A stretch of DNA of 64,000 nucleotides from Methylotenera sp. G11 (GTDB taxonomy: Bacteria > Pseudomonadota > Gammaproteobacteria > Burkholderiales > Methylophilaceae), in NCBI RefSeq assembly GCF_000799735.1, contig NZ_JUHH01000001.1:806001-870000 (forward strand). The letters are read 5' to 3'. The notes beneath the pieces were generated by a model. The model saw only the letters and a list, made by a program, of their open reading frames with translations, made no database searches and was not told where the DNA came from. The position numbers and the translations under genes were made by a program. Of the stretch, positions 28,540 to 38,400 are shown piece after piece (positions within the stretch are counted from its first letter, which is position 1; each line of letters starts with the position of its first letter).

Positions 28540-31500
28540 ATGCTAAAGAAATCCGTACTCTGGCTATGCCGTTCAGCGCTATGGCTCACCGGGGTTATGC
28601 TCTCTATCATGCTGATTGCGGCATTGACCATACAATTCTGGGTCATGCCGAATATCGGGCGGTATAAACATGATATTGCCGCGTTTGCGAGCGATGCAGC
28701 CGGGCAGAAAGTCGCTATCGGCGACATCAAGGCGAGCTGGCGCGGCATCAATCCGCACCTGTCAATCAGCAATATCGATATTTTTGATACCGAAAACCGC
28801 CTGGCTCTACAGCTAAAGAATACCGAAGTTTCCTTGTCATGGCTAAGCATACCGATGCTTGAACCGCGGCTGAATGAGCTCGTGATTCATTCTCCGGAGC
28901 TCACTATCCGGCGTGTTGCATCCGGCGAAATCTTTGTTGCCGGCATCAGCATGAGCGGTGAATCAAAACCCGACCTGGCCAACTGGCTGTTGAGGCAAAA
29001 TACCGTAGAAATCAACCAGGCCAGGATCATGTGGCTTGATGAAAAGCGCAGTGCCCCGATGCTAAGTCTCGGCAGTTTCAACTTGCAACTGCATAGCCCG
29101 CTATGGAGAGGCCTGGTGAAGAACCATAGTTTCACCATGAGTGCCATTCCTTCAGCAGGCACAAGAAACCCCATACTGGTTGACGGCAGTTTTTATGGTA
29201 ACGACATCAGCAAAACCCGGGAATGGGATGGCTATATCAATCTGGTTTCAAAAAATACCGACCTGGCAGCCTTTAAAACCTGGGTGGATTATCCGGTGGA
29301 CATACATTCCGGAGTTGGCTCCACCACTTTGAAAGTCAAATTCAGGAACCATGAACTGCAATCGGTCAGCAGCACTGTCGATATCAAAGATCTGCAGATA
29401 CAGACCAGATCCGGCGTACTGCCGGTAAAACTGCGTAAACTCACCGGCAACCTTGAATGGCAGAACCTGAACAAGTTTCAGCTGATAGGCACCAATCCGG
29501 CCAAATCCGGCTATTCAGTCAATGTCAGCCAATTGTCTGCCAGTGCAGATAACGGCCTTAACCTTGAAGACCTCAAAGCCGACTACTCGGAAACAACCAG
29601 CGGCAAGCAAGCCTTCAACCTTGAACTCGCCACATTCAACCTGGCCGGCATGCACGAATACCTCGCGTTCCTGCCTTTGTCTGACGCGCTGCAGCAGCAC
29701 ATCACAGCAGCTGCGCCCAACGGCACGCTTAAAAACCTGGAACTGCACTGGGAAGCCCTGAACAACAAAACTACGGCCTACCGCGTCAACTCGGCGTTCG
29801 ACCATCTCAACATCAATGCCCAGCAGCACATCCCTGGCTTCAGCAATTTATCAGGTGCCTTGAAAGCCAGCCATAAAGGCGGACAGCTACAGCTCGACTC
29901 CACCAACAGCAAGCTCGACCTGCAAGGCATCCTGCGCTGGCCTGTCCCGCTGGACAGCCTGAGCGGAGAAGTGTCCTGGCTCATCAAGGACAAAGCCACG
30001 CAAATCAATGTCAGCAGGCTGAATATCAATAACCAGCACTTATCCGGTACCGTCAATGCCAGCTACCTGATGGATGGCATTAAAGGCGGCAACCTGAACC
30101 TGAGCGCGCATTTTGATAAAGGCGATGCCAAATACGCACTTTATTATTACCCGATAATGCTCGGTGAAACCACACTGCAATGGCTGGATACGTCTATCCT
30201 GGCAGGCCGTGCTGAAGATATTGAACTTACGATCAAGGGCCGCCTGGCAGACTTCCCGTTTGTCGACAGCAAAAACCGCATGGACCCGAAACTGGGGCTA
30301 TTCAGGGCTACCGCAAAACTGAGCGACGCCACCCTGGAATACGGCACCGACTGGCCTGTGATTAACCACCTGGGGCTGGACCTGCTGTTTGAAGGCAAGC
30401 GCATGGAGCTGAACGCCCATACCGGCAGCATACTTGGCAACAAGATCATTAAAAGCAAAACGACGATCGCCCAGCTTGATGCCGACTACCCTATCCTCAG
30501 CATCACTTCTGAAGTCACCGGCCCGGTCAGCGAAGGCATCAATTTTGTCAATAAAAGCCCGGTGCTGGAAGTCACGCAAGGCTTTACCGAAGACCTCAAA
30601 ACCAGCGGCAGCGGCAAGCTGAGCCTGGGACTGATGATTCCCATGCAGAATCTTGAAGCCGCTAAATACAAAGGGCTCTACCAGATCATCAATGGCAGCA
30701 TGGAAAACGCCAGCATACCTGCGCTCAGCCAGATCAACGGTGCGCTGGAGTTCACCGAAAACAGCCTTTCAGCCAAAAATGTCAAAGCCTATGCCTTTGG
30801 TTCCCCCGTGGCGTTCAACCTGAACACCGGCAAAGACAAATCCATACGCGTGGCAGCCAAAGGCCGCATGAGTGAGGATGGCCTGAAACAGTTCCTGAAA
30901 GAACAGAACGCTGAAAAAGTTTCAAGTTATATCAGCGGCAGCGCAGAATGGACCGGTAATATCCTGATCCAGAAGCCACGCGTCAACATCATCATACGTT
31001 CCGACCTGCTCGGGATCAGCTCCCAATTCCCGGCACCGCTGGATAAAACCGCTGACAGGCCGCTTAACCTGCTTATAGATAGCAGGCAGGACGCAAACAC
31101 CGACCAGATCCGGCTGGCGCTTGGCAGCAAGGTCATGGCCAGGATCATACGCTCGGCCGATAACGGCAAACTTAAATTCCAGCGTGCCGACATCCGCTTC
31201 AACAGCGAATCATCGCCTGTTGCCGCCGATACCGAGACCGCCCAGGATACCCGGTTTGCCGGCATCTCATTAAACGGCAGCCTGGATTACCTCGATGCCG
31301 ACGCATGGCGCTATGTCCTCAAAAACATCACCGACGGCAGCAAACAGGCAACGCCGTTTGCGTTCCAGCAAACCGCGCTGACGATCAATGCTCTGGACAT
31401 TTTTGACCGCCGCATCAACAATCTGAAAATCCGCAACGTTCCCAATAAGGAAGGCCTGCATGTCAACGTGCAAAGCCGCGAGATCACCGGCGACCTGCAA

Positions 31501-32481
31501 TGGATCAGCCAGAACAACGGCAAACTGATTGCACGCCTGAGCAACCTGTCGATTCCCGGCAATGCACCGGACAGGCTGACAGCGATCAAGGATTCCGGCA
31601 GCCCGCTGCCACAGCAGTTCATCAAGCTTGAACAGGACTATCCTGCACTGGACATCGTTGCGGATAATTTTGAATTCAATAAGAAAAATTTCGGCGCACT
31701 GGAACTGATCGCCTATCCGCAGAACGATAACTGGGATATCCAGAAAATCAAATTCAGCAGCCAGGACAGCGTCATCAGCGCCGAAGGTCAATGGAACAAC
31801 TGGATCAGGAACCCGAACACGTTCCTGAACATCAGCTGGGATATCAAGGATTTAGGAAACACCCTGAAAAGGTTTGGCTATCCTGACACCGTGAAAGGCG
31901 GTGCCGGTGAGTTAAAAGGAAGATTGCACTGGCCGGGAAGCCCCTCACAGTTCAATACGACGCGCCTGAATGGTGACCTTGAGTTTGAAGTACATAATGG
32001 CCAGATTTTACAGGCTCAGCCTGGTGTCGGCCGCCTATTGGGCCTATTGAGCCTGCAAAGCCTGCCGCGCAGGCTGACTCTGGACTTCAGGGACCTGTTC
32101 AGCAATGGCTTTGCTTTTGACAAAATCAATGCAACGGTTAAAATCAACCAGGGGGTGATGCGTAGCGACAACTTCGTGATGACCGGGCCGGCTGCCGATG
32201 TGGAAATGAAAGGTGAAACTAATTTGCAGAAAGAAACCCAGCACCTTTTTGTCAAGGTACTGCCGCGCATCAGTGACAGTCTCTCGCTGGCTGCACTTGC
32301 CGGCGGGCCGCTGGCTGGCGCCGTGGCGTTTCTGGCGCAGAAAGTGCTGAAAGACCCGCTTAATAAAATCATTTCTACCGAATATGAAATTACGGGCACC
32401 TGGGATAATCCGCAAGAAGTTAAACCCGCAGAAAACAGCAACAGGCAGCAAGACAGCAGCCTAATCTCACCCAATAAATAA
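28540..32481 (+). CDS. yhdP: YhdP-family AsmA-like envelope protein
   Basis: About 1313 residues. An N-terminal membrane anchor (LCRSALWLTGVMLSIMLIAAL) is followed by a very long, beta-rich periplasmic part and a C-terminal AsmA-like domain (GAGELKGRLHWPGSPSQFN to LAGGPLAGAVAFLAQKV), as in YhdP (DUF3971). In E. coli, YhdP, TamB and YdbH are redundant bridges for phospholipid transport to the outer membrane. The ATG at 28540 is chosen over the TTG at 28528. It starts a yhdP-nitrilase-tldD run seen in many proteobacteria. Confidence 0.9.
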   Translation: MLKKSVLWLCRSALWLTGVMLSIMLIAALTIQFWVMPNIGRYKHDIAAFASDAAGQKVAIGDIKASWRGINPHLSISNIDIFDTENRLALQLKNTEVSLSWLSIPMLEPRLNELVIHSPELTIRRVASGEIFVAGISMSGESKPDLANWLLRQNTVEINQARIMWLDEKRSAPMLSLGSFNLQLHSPLWRGLVKNHSFTMSAIPSAGTRNPILVDGSFYGNDISKTREWDGYINLVSKNTDLAAFKTWVDYPVDIHSGVGSTTLKVKFRNHELQSVSSTVDIKDLQIQTRSGVLPVKLRKLTGNLEWQNLNKFQLIGTNPAKSGYSVNVSQLSASADNGLNLEDLKADYSETTSGKQAFNLELATFNLAGMHEYLAFLPLSDALQQHITAAAPNGTLKNLELHWEALNNKTTAYRVNSAFDHLNINAQQHIPGFSNLSGALKASHKGGQLQLDSTNSKLDLQGILRWPVPLDSLSGEVSWLIKDKATQINVSRLNINNQHLSGTVNASYLMDGIKGGNLNLSAHFDKGDAKYALYYYPIMLGETTLQWLDTSILAGRAEDIELTIKGRLADFPFVDSKNRMDPKLGLFRATAKLSDATLEYGTDWPVINHLGLDLLFEGKRMELNAHTGSILGNKIIKSKTTIAQLDADYPILSITSEVTGPVSEGINFVNKSPVLEVTQGFTEDLKTSGSGKLSLGLMIPMQNLEAAKYKGLYQIINGSMENASIPALSQINGALEFTENSLSAKNVKAYAFGSPVAFNLNTGKDKSIRVAAKGRMSEDGLKQFLKEQNAEKVSSYISGSAEWTGNILIQKPRVNIIIRSDLLGISSQFPAPLDKTADRPLNLLIDSRQDANTDQIRLALGSKVMARIIRSADNGKLKFQRADIRFNSESSPVAADTETAQDTRFAGISLNGSLDYLDADAWRYVLKNITDGSKQATPFAFQQTALTINALDIFDRRINNLKIRNVPNKEGLHVNVQSREITGDLQWISQNNGKLIARLSNLSIPGNAPDRLTAIKDSGSPLPQQFIKLEQDYPALDIVADNFEFNKKNFGALELIAYPQNDNWDIQKIKFSSQDSVISAEGQWNNWIRNPNTFLNISWDIKDLGNTLKRFGYPDTVKGGAGELKGRLHWPGSPSQFNTTRLNGDLEFEVHNGQILQAQPGVGRLLGLLSLQSLPRRLTLDFRDLFSNGFAFDKINATVKINQGVMRSDNFVMTGPAADVEMKGETNLQKETQHLFVKVLPRISDSLSLAALAGGPLAGAVAFLAQKVLKDPLNKIISTEYEITGTWDNPQEVKPAENSNRQQDSSLISPNK

Positions 32482-32502
32482 CAGCAGACAAATGGATCAG
32501 AT

Positions 32503-33381
32503 ATGGCAATTACCTCACGCATAAAAACAACCAAAGCCAAACTCAGCAAACAGAACGCTAACGACATCATCAAAGTGGCTGCCATCCAGATGGCATCAGG
32601 CCCTTATGTCAGCGCAAACTTGAGCGAGGCAGAAAGGCTGATCGAGATTGCCGTCAACCAGGGCGCCAGGCTGGTGGCTTTACCCGAATACTTTGCCATC
32701 ATGGGTCTGAAAGACACGGATAAGATCAAAGTACGCGAAGAAGAAGGACAAGGCCAGATTCAGGACTTTTTAAGCAAGACCGCTAAAAAACACAAGGTCT
32801 GGATCATCGGCGGCTCTGTTCCGCTTGCAACCAAAACAGCAGGAAAGGTACGCAACAGCTGCCTGGTTTATGACGACAAAGGCAAACAGGTTGCGCGCTA
32901 TGACAAGATCCACCTGTTCGGGCTGGACCTGGGCAATGAACACTATCATGAAGAGCACACCATCGAACCGGGCGATGCTATCAAAGTGGTTGATACGCCG
33001 TTCGGTAAAATCGGCCTTTCAATCTGTTATGACCTGCGTTTTCCTGAACTTTACCGTGCCATGGGGGAAGTCAACATGATCGTCGTGCCGTCTGCATTCA
33101 CCGACACTACCGGAAAGGCACACTGGGAATCACTGGTACGCGCACGTGCTATTGAAAACTTGTGCTACGTCATTGCCCCGGCACAAGGCGGCTACCATAT
33201 TTCAGGCCGGGAAACACATGGCAACAGCATGATTGTAGACCCATGGGGTGTGGTATTGGACAGGCTGCCGCGCGGCTCCGGGGTTGTCATGGCAACGATC
33301 AATCCCAAATACCAGGAAAGCCTCAGAAAAAGCTTACCGGCATTGCAACATCGCACCATTCAAGTGGTCAACGCTAAATAA
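32503..33381 (+). CDS. Carbon-nitrogen hydrolase (Nit1/deaminated glutathione amidase type)
   Basis: 292 residues of the nitrilase superfamily. The catalytic triad is visible: Glu in LVALPEYFAIM, Lys in YDKIHLFGLDL and Cys in SICYDLRFPELYR. The DLRFPELYR context and the location between yhdP and tldD fit the Nit1/YbeM branch, which hydrolyses deaminated glutathione as metabolite repair. The N-terminal about 24 residues are Lys-rich and extend beyond the core fold. Assignment of the substrate is by family resemblance only. Confidence 0.88.
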   Translation: MAITSRIKTTKAKLSKQNANDIIKVAAIQMASGPYVSANLSEAERLIEIAVNQGARLVALPEYFAIMGLKDTDKIKVREEEGQGQIQDFLSKTAKKHKVWIIGGSVPLATKTAGKVRNSCLVYDDKGKQVARYDKIHLFGLDLGNEHYHEEHTIEPGDAIKVVDTPFGKIGLSICYDLRFPELYRAMGEVNMIVVPSAFTDTTGKAHWESLVRARAIENLCYVIAPAQGGYHISGRETHGNSMIVDPWGVVLDRLPRGSGVVMATINPKYQESLRKSLPALQHRTIQVVNAK

Positions 33382-33410
33382 TCATTATTTTATTGAATTG
33401 AAGCAAAGTC

Positions 33411-34889
33411 ATGAAATCAGACGCAATCCCCGGCAGTTCCAGCCTCCTCAAAGGTTCTCATTTCGATGAGGCTACGCAAGCCCTGCTCGCGCCAGCAAGC
33501 CTGGATATTGCAAAACTGCAAAATGTGCTTGGCGACATGATGTCGCACCAGATCGACTATGCAGACCTTTATTTTCAATACAGCCGCAGCGAAAGCTGGG
33601 GGCTGGAAGAAGGCCAGGTAAAATCCGGCAACTTCTCGATTGACCAGGGGGTTGGTGTGCGCGCCGTGAGCGGTGAGAAAACCGCCTTTGCCTATTCAGA
33701 TGATATAAGCCTGGAAGCATTGCAGAAAGCCGCAATCGCAACCAAGTCGATTGCCGCCGTCGGTAGCGAACAGACTGCCAACGGCATTATCACAACACAG
33801 GCGACACAGCTTTACCTGCCCCATGACCCGATCGCTTCGCTGTCGGCTGAAGCAAAAGTAAAGCTGCTGGAACACCTGGAATCCATCGCCAGAAAACTCG
33901 ACCCGCGCATCACCCAAGTCACGGCCTCAATCGCAGGGGAATACGAAGTCGTGATGGTGGCGCGCCATGACGGGGTGATGGCTGCCGATGTGCGCCCACT
34001 GGTGCGTGTGGGCATTAATGTCATTGCCGAGAGCAACGGCCGCCGGGAGCAAGGCTCGGCAGGTGGCGGCGGCCGCTTTGATTACAGTTACTTTACCGAC
34101 GAAGTGCTGCACGATTACGCACGCAAAGCCGTACACCAGGCACTTGTGAATCTGGATGCGCGCCCTGCCCCGGCAGGCAGCATGACGGTAGTACTGGGTG
34201 CCGGCTGGCCGGGTATCTTGCTGCACGAAGCCATCGGCCATGGCCTGGAAGGCGACTTCAACCGCAAAGGCAGCTCGGCATTCAGCAATATGATAGGCCA
34301 GCAGGTCGCCGCCAAAGGCATCACCATTGTCGATGACGGCACCATTGCCGACCGTCGCGGCTCACTGAGTGTGGACGATGAAGGCAACCCAACCAGCAAA
34401 ACCGTGCTGATCGAAGACGGTATCCTGCGCGGCTATATTCAGGACACGCTCAATGCGCGCCTGATGAACATGCCGCTTACCGGCAACGCACGTCGCGAGA
34501 GCTATGCCCATATCCCCATGCCGCGCATGACCAACACCTATATGCTCAACGGCACCACTCCGCCGGAGGAGATTATTAAATCTGTCAAAAAAGGCCTGTA
34601 TGCTGCCAATTTTGGCGGCGGCCAGGTTGACATCACCAGCGGTAAATTCGTATTCAGCGCAGCCGAAGCCTATATGATTGAAGACGGTAAAATCACTTAC
34701 CCGGTCAAGGGCGCTACACTGATAGGCAACGGGCCGGAAGTGCTGAAGCGTGTTTCCATGATAGGCAACGACATGTCGCTGGATAGCGGCGTAGGCACTT
34801 GCGGCAAGGAAGGGCAAAGTGTGCCGGTAGGCGTTGGACAGCCTACACTCCGGATCGATGGACTGACTGTGGGCGGCACGGGCACATAG
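33411..34889 (+). CDS. tldD: Metalloprotease TldD
   Basis: 492 residues. The TldD/TldE complex is a metalloprotease that processes small peptides such as microcin B17 and degrades CcdA. The zinc site HEAIGHGLEGD (HExxxH) marks the catalytic TldD subunit. Later conserved segments are RMTNTYMLNGTTPPEEII and the glycine-rich end GVGTCGKEGQSVPVGVGQPTLRI. tldE/pmbA is not in the window. It lies 30 bp after the nitrilase gene. Confidence 0.95.
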   Translation: MKSDAIPGSSSLLKGSHFDEATQALLAPASLDIAKLQNVLGDMMSHQIDYADLYFQYSRSESWGLEEGQVKSGNFSIDQGVGVRAVSGEKTAFAYSDDISLEALQKAAIATKSIAAVGSEQTANGIITTQATQLYLPHDPIASLSAEAKVKLLEHLESIARKLDPRITQVTASIAGEYEVVMVARHDGVMAADVRPLVRVGINVIAESNGRREQGSAGGGGRFDYSYFTDEVLHDYARKAVHQALVNLDARPAPAGSMTVVLGAGWPGILLHEAIGHGLEGDFNRKGSSAFSNMIGQQVAAKGITIVDDGTIADRRGSLSVDDEGNPTSKTVLIEDGILRGYIQDTLNARLMNMPLTGNARRESYAHIPMPRMTNTYMLNGTTPPEEIIKSVKKGLYAANFGGGQVDITSGKFVFSAAEAYMIEDGKITYPVKGATLIGNGPEVLKRVSMIGNDMSLDSGVGTCGKEGQSVPVGVGQPTLRIDGLTVGGTGT

Positions 34890-34955
34890 AAATGCACAAT
34901 CAAGGTTTAGTAGTAATTCAATGGCGTAGTAAGTAAAACTTTGAAAGGAAATAAA

Positions 34956-35240
34956 ATGGCTGAAGAAAAGAAAGCAGTTAAACCTAAAAAAGCAACTACC
35001 GCTAAAGCTGAGGCAAAACCCAAAGCCGCCGCTAAACCAAAAACCTCAGTAAAAAAAGATGCCCCGGTAAAAAAAGCCGCAGCCAAACCTGCCGCAAGAA
35101 AAACCAAAGCCAGCCCTGTAAACGCTGAATTACGTTACAGAATGATAGAAGTCGCCGCCTATTACCTGGCGGAAAAAGATGGCTTTGCCGGCAGCCCGGT
35201 GGAATACTGGATCGCAGCGGAATTACAGTTCAATAAGTAA
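34956..35240 (+). CDS. DUF2934 protein with histone H1-like tail
   Basis: 94 residues from the ATG at 34956, which has AAGGAA five bases upstream; an earlier in-frame start is less likely. Residues 1-60 are a Lys/Ala/Pro tail with KPKAAAKP-like repeats resembling eukaryotic H1 and bacterial H1-like proteins. The last 35 residues form the small DUF2934 domain (LRYRMIEVAAYYLAEKDGF, WIAAELQ). A DNA- or RNA-binding role is plausible from the tail charge but unproven. It lies 66 bp after tldD. Confidence 0.85.
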   Translation: MAEEKKAVKPKKATTAKAEAKPKAAAKPKTSVKKDAPVKKAAAKPAARKTKASPVNAELRYRMIEVAAYYLAEKDGFAGSPVEYWIAAELQFNK

Positions 35241-35245
35241 CAACC

Positions 35246-35289
35246 TGTACGGCGTATTGCGTTTACACGGATACGCCCTACGTTGTACA
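35246..35289. repeat. Inverted repeat after the DUF2934 gene
   Basis: TGTACGGCGTAT at 35246-35257 pairs with ATACGCCCTAC...GTACA at 35271-35289, with a 13-nt loop and small irregularities. It may act as a terminator for the upstream run, although no T-run follows. Confidence 0.45.
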
Positions 35290-35414
35290 TCAAAGTCAGT
35301 CTAACTACCTGAACCGTGTATGTTTAATCGCATGCACGGCAGAAAACTTTTTAAGTTTTAACGCCCCACAACCGTTATAATCTTGCCCTCAAGAATCGCT
35401 TCAAACTCTCATTT

Positions 35415-38400
35415 ATGACGCAGACTACCCTGCCAATTCCTAAACCGGGTCAGGCAACACGCTTTAGTATCAACGCTACAGGTGAGGACAGCTTCGCGCT
35501 TGCAAACCTCGCGGCGGAATTAAAACAAAAAAGGCATGCGCACCCGCTGGTGATCATCTCTGCAAGTGCATTCGATGCGCAGCGGCTGCTGGAAGAAATC
35601 CCCTACTTTGCACCTGAACTGAACGTGCATCTGCTGCCGGACTGGGAAACGCTACCCTATGACCAGTTCTCGCCGCACCCGGATCTGATTTCCGAGCGCC
35701 TGACTACGCTTTACCACATCACGCAGAACGCTTGTGACGTGATTATTGTGCCGCTGGCTACGGCGCTAATCCGGCTGAGCCCCAAAGCCTACCTGAGCGC
35801 CAATACCTTTATGCTCAAAAAAGGCCAGAAACTTGATCTGGAAGCCTTGCGCAAACAATGTGCAGAAGCTGGCTACCACCATGTCACGCAGGTTGTGGCG
35901 CACGGTGAATTCAGTGTGCGCGGCGGCCTCGTCGACCTGTTCCCCATGGGTTCTGCGCTGCCTTACCGCCTTGACCTGTTTGATGACGAGATTGAAACCA
36001 TCCGCACCTTTGATGTGGATACGCAGCGCAGCCTGTACCCGGTGCCGGAAATCCGGCTACTGCCGGCACGCGAGTTTCCACTGGATGAAGCCGGTATTGC
36101 CATGTTCAGAAGCCAGTTCCGCGAGACTTTTGAAGGCGATCCGCAGCGCGCCAAAATCTACAAAGATGTCAGCAAGGGAATCGCATCAGGCGGCATTGAA
36201 TGGTACCTGCCGCTCTTTTTTGAACAGACTGCCACCCTGCTGGATTATTTACCAAGCGACAGCCTGCTGTGCCTGCATGGCGACCTTGACCAAAGCGCAC
36301 AGCAGTTCTGGCGTGAAGCACAGTCGCGCTATCGCACGCTGGCACATGACGCAGAACGCCCCCTGCTGACGCCGGAAACACTGCTGATCAAGACCGAAGA
36401 TTTTTTCGCCTCCACCCATACATTTCCGAGACTGGCGCTGACCATCGAAAAAGCCTGCAATGGTTTGCCGTCATTAGACATCGAGCGCCGTGCCGAGCAG
36501 CCGCTGCACAAGCTGAAAGATTTCATCAGTCAGTTCAAAGGCCATATGCTCATTGTTGCCGAGAGCCTGGGCCGTCGTGAGACCATGGCGCAGCTGTTTG
36601 CGGAGCATGGGCTTGAAGTTGCGGTCTGTGAAACCTGGCAGGATTTTCTTGGCAACAAAGCTAAGGTGATGCTCGGGGTTTCCCCCTTACATGCTGGCTT
36701 CGTATTAACACCTTCCCCCTCGCAGGGGGAAGGTGGGGATGGGGGTAAACGTAATAAAGAATTAACTGGAATTACCCCCACCCCAACCCTCCCCCTTAAA
36801 GTGGGAGGGAGTGATATTGCTATACCCGCAGGGGGCATGTCCGTACAATTGGCAGCTAAAGCAGCTCAATCGTACGCCATCATCACAGAAGCAGAACTGT
36901 ATGCCGCCACCGTCCGCCAGCAGCGCCGCCGCGAAAAAGAAAAAGCGCGCAGCACCGAGGGTATGCTTAAAGATTTGTCCGAACTGCGCCTGGGTGACCC
37001 GGTAGTGCATGAACAGCACGGCGTAGGCCGCTATAAAGGTTTGGTGAATCTGGATTTTGGCGAAGGCGAAACCGAATTCCTGCTGCTGGAATATTATGGT
37101 GACGACAAGCTTTACGTGCCCGTTTCGCAGTTGTTCCTGATTTCGCGTTATTCCGGCGGCCCGCCGGAATCAGCGCCGTTACATCGATTAGGTAGCGGCA
37201 ACTGGGAAAAAGCCAAGAAAAAGGCGTTGAAGCAGATTCGCGACACAGCTGCTGAATTACTCAACTTATATGCACAGCGCGCTGCGCGCCGTGGCCATGC
37301 CTTTACCTTGAGCCTGCACGATTACGAGGCGTTCTGCGAGGGCTTCCCGTTTGAAGAGACACCGGACCAGCTGGAAGCGATTGAGAACGTCATCAAGGAC
37401 ATGCAATCCGGCAGGCCGATGGACAGGCTGGTGTGCGGTGATGTGGGCTTTGGCAAAACCGAGGTCGCCCTGCGCGCTGCCTTTGTGGCGGTGATGGGCG
37501 GCAGGCAGGTGGCTGTGCTGGTGCCGACAACGCTGCTGGCAGAACAGCATTTCAACAATTTCAGCGACCGTTTCGCCGAATGGCCGATCAAGGTCGCTGA
37601 GATCTCGCGCTTCCGTACCGCCAAGGAACAAGCCGCCGCGCTGCAAGGCCTGGAAAACGGCGATATCGATATCATTATCGGCACCCATCGCTTGATTCAG
37701 AAAGATGTGAAGTTCAAGAACCTTGGACTGGTGATCCTGGATGAAGAACATCGCTTTGGCGTGCGCCAGAAAGAGCAGCTTAAAGCCCTGCGTGCGGAAG
37801 TCGATGTACTGACGCTGACGGCTACGCCGATTCCGCGCACGCTGAGCATGGCAATGGAAGGCCTGCGTGAATTCAGCGTGATTACCACACCGCCGCAGAA
37901 ACGCCTGAGCATCAAGACTTTCCACACCGAGTATTCCGAAGGCATCATCCGCGAGGCGGTGATGCGCGAATTCAAGCGTGGCGGCCAGGTGTATTTCCTG
38001 CACAACGAAGTGGATACCATACACTCCATGCGCGAAAAACTGGAACGTATCCTGCCGGATGCGCGCATTGCGGTGGCGCATGGCCAGCTGCGCGAGCGCG
38101 AGCTGGAACACGTGATGCGTGATTTTTACCACCAGCGTTTCAACCTGCTGCTATGCACTACGATTATTGAAACCGGTATCGATGTACCGACCGCAAACAC
38201 CATCATCATGAACAAGGCTGATATGTTCGGCCTGGCGCAGATGCACCAGCTGCGCGGCCGTGTCGGCCGTTCGCACCACCAGGCCTACGCTTACCTGCTG
38301 ACTGACCCGGACCGCAAGATCACTCCGCAGGCGCAGAAGCGGCTGGATGCGATCCAGCTCATGGAAGACCTGGGCGCGGGGTTCCATCTGGCCATGCATG

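Noticed and set aside
37266-38132. Long minus-strand open frame (288 codons) opposite mfd
   Set aside because: It lies entirely within the conserved helicase part of mfd, has no domain or ribosome-binding signal, and reflects codon bias of the real gene on the other strand.
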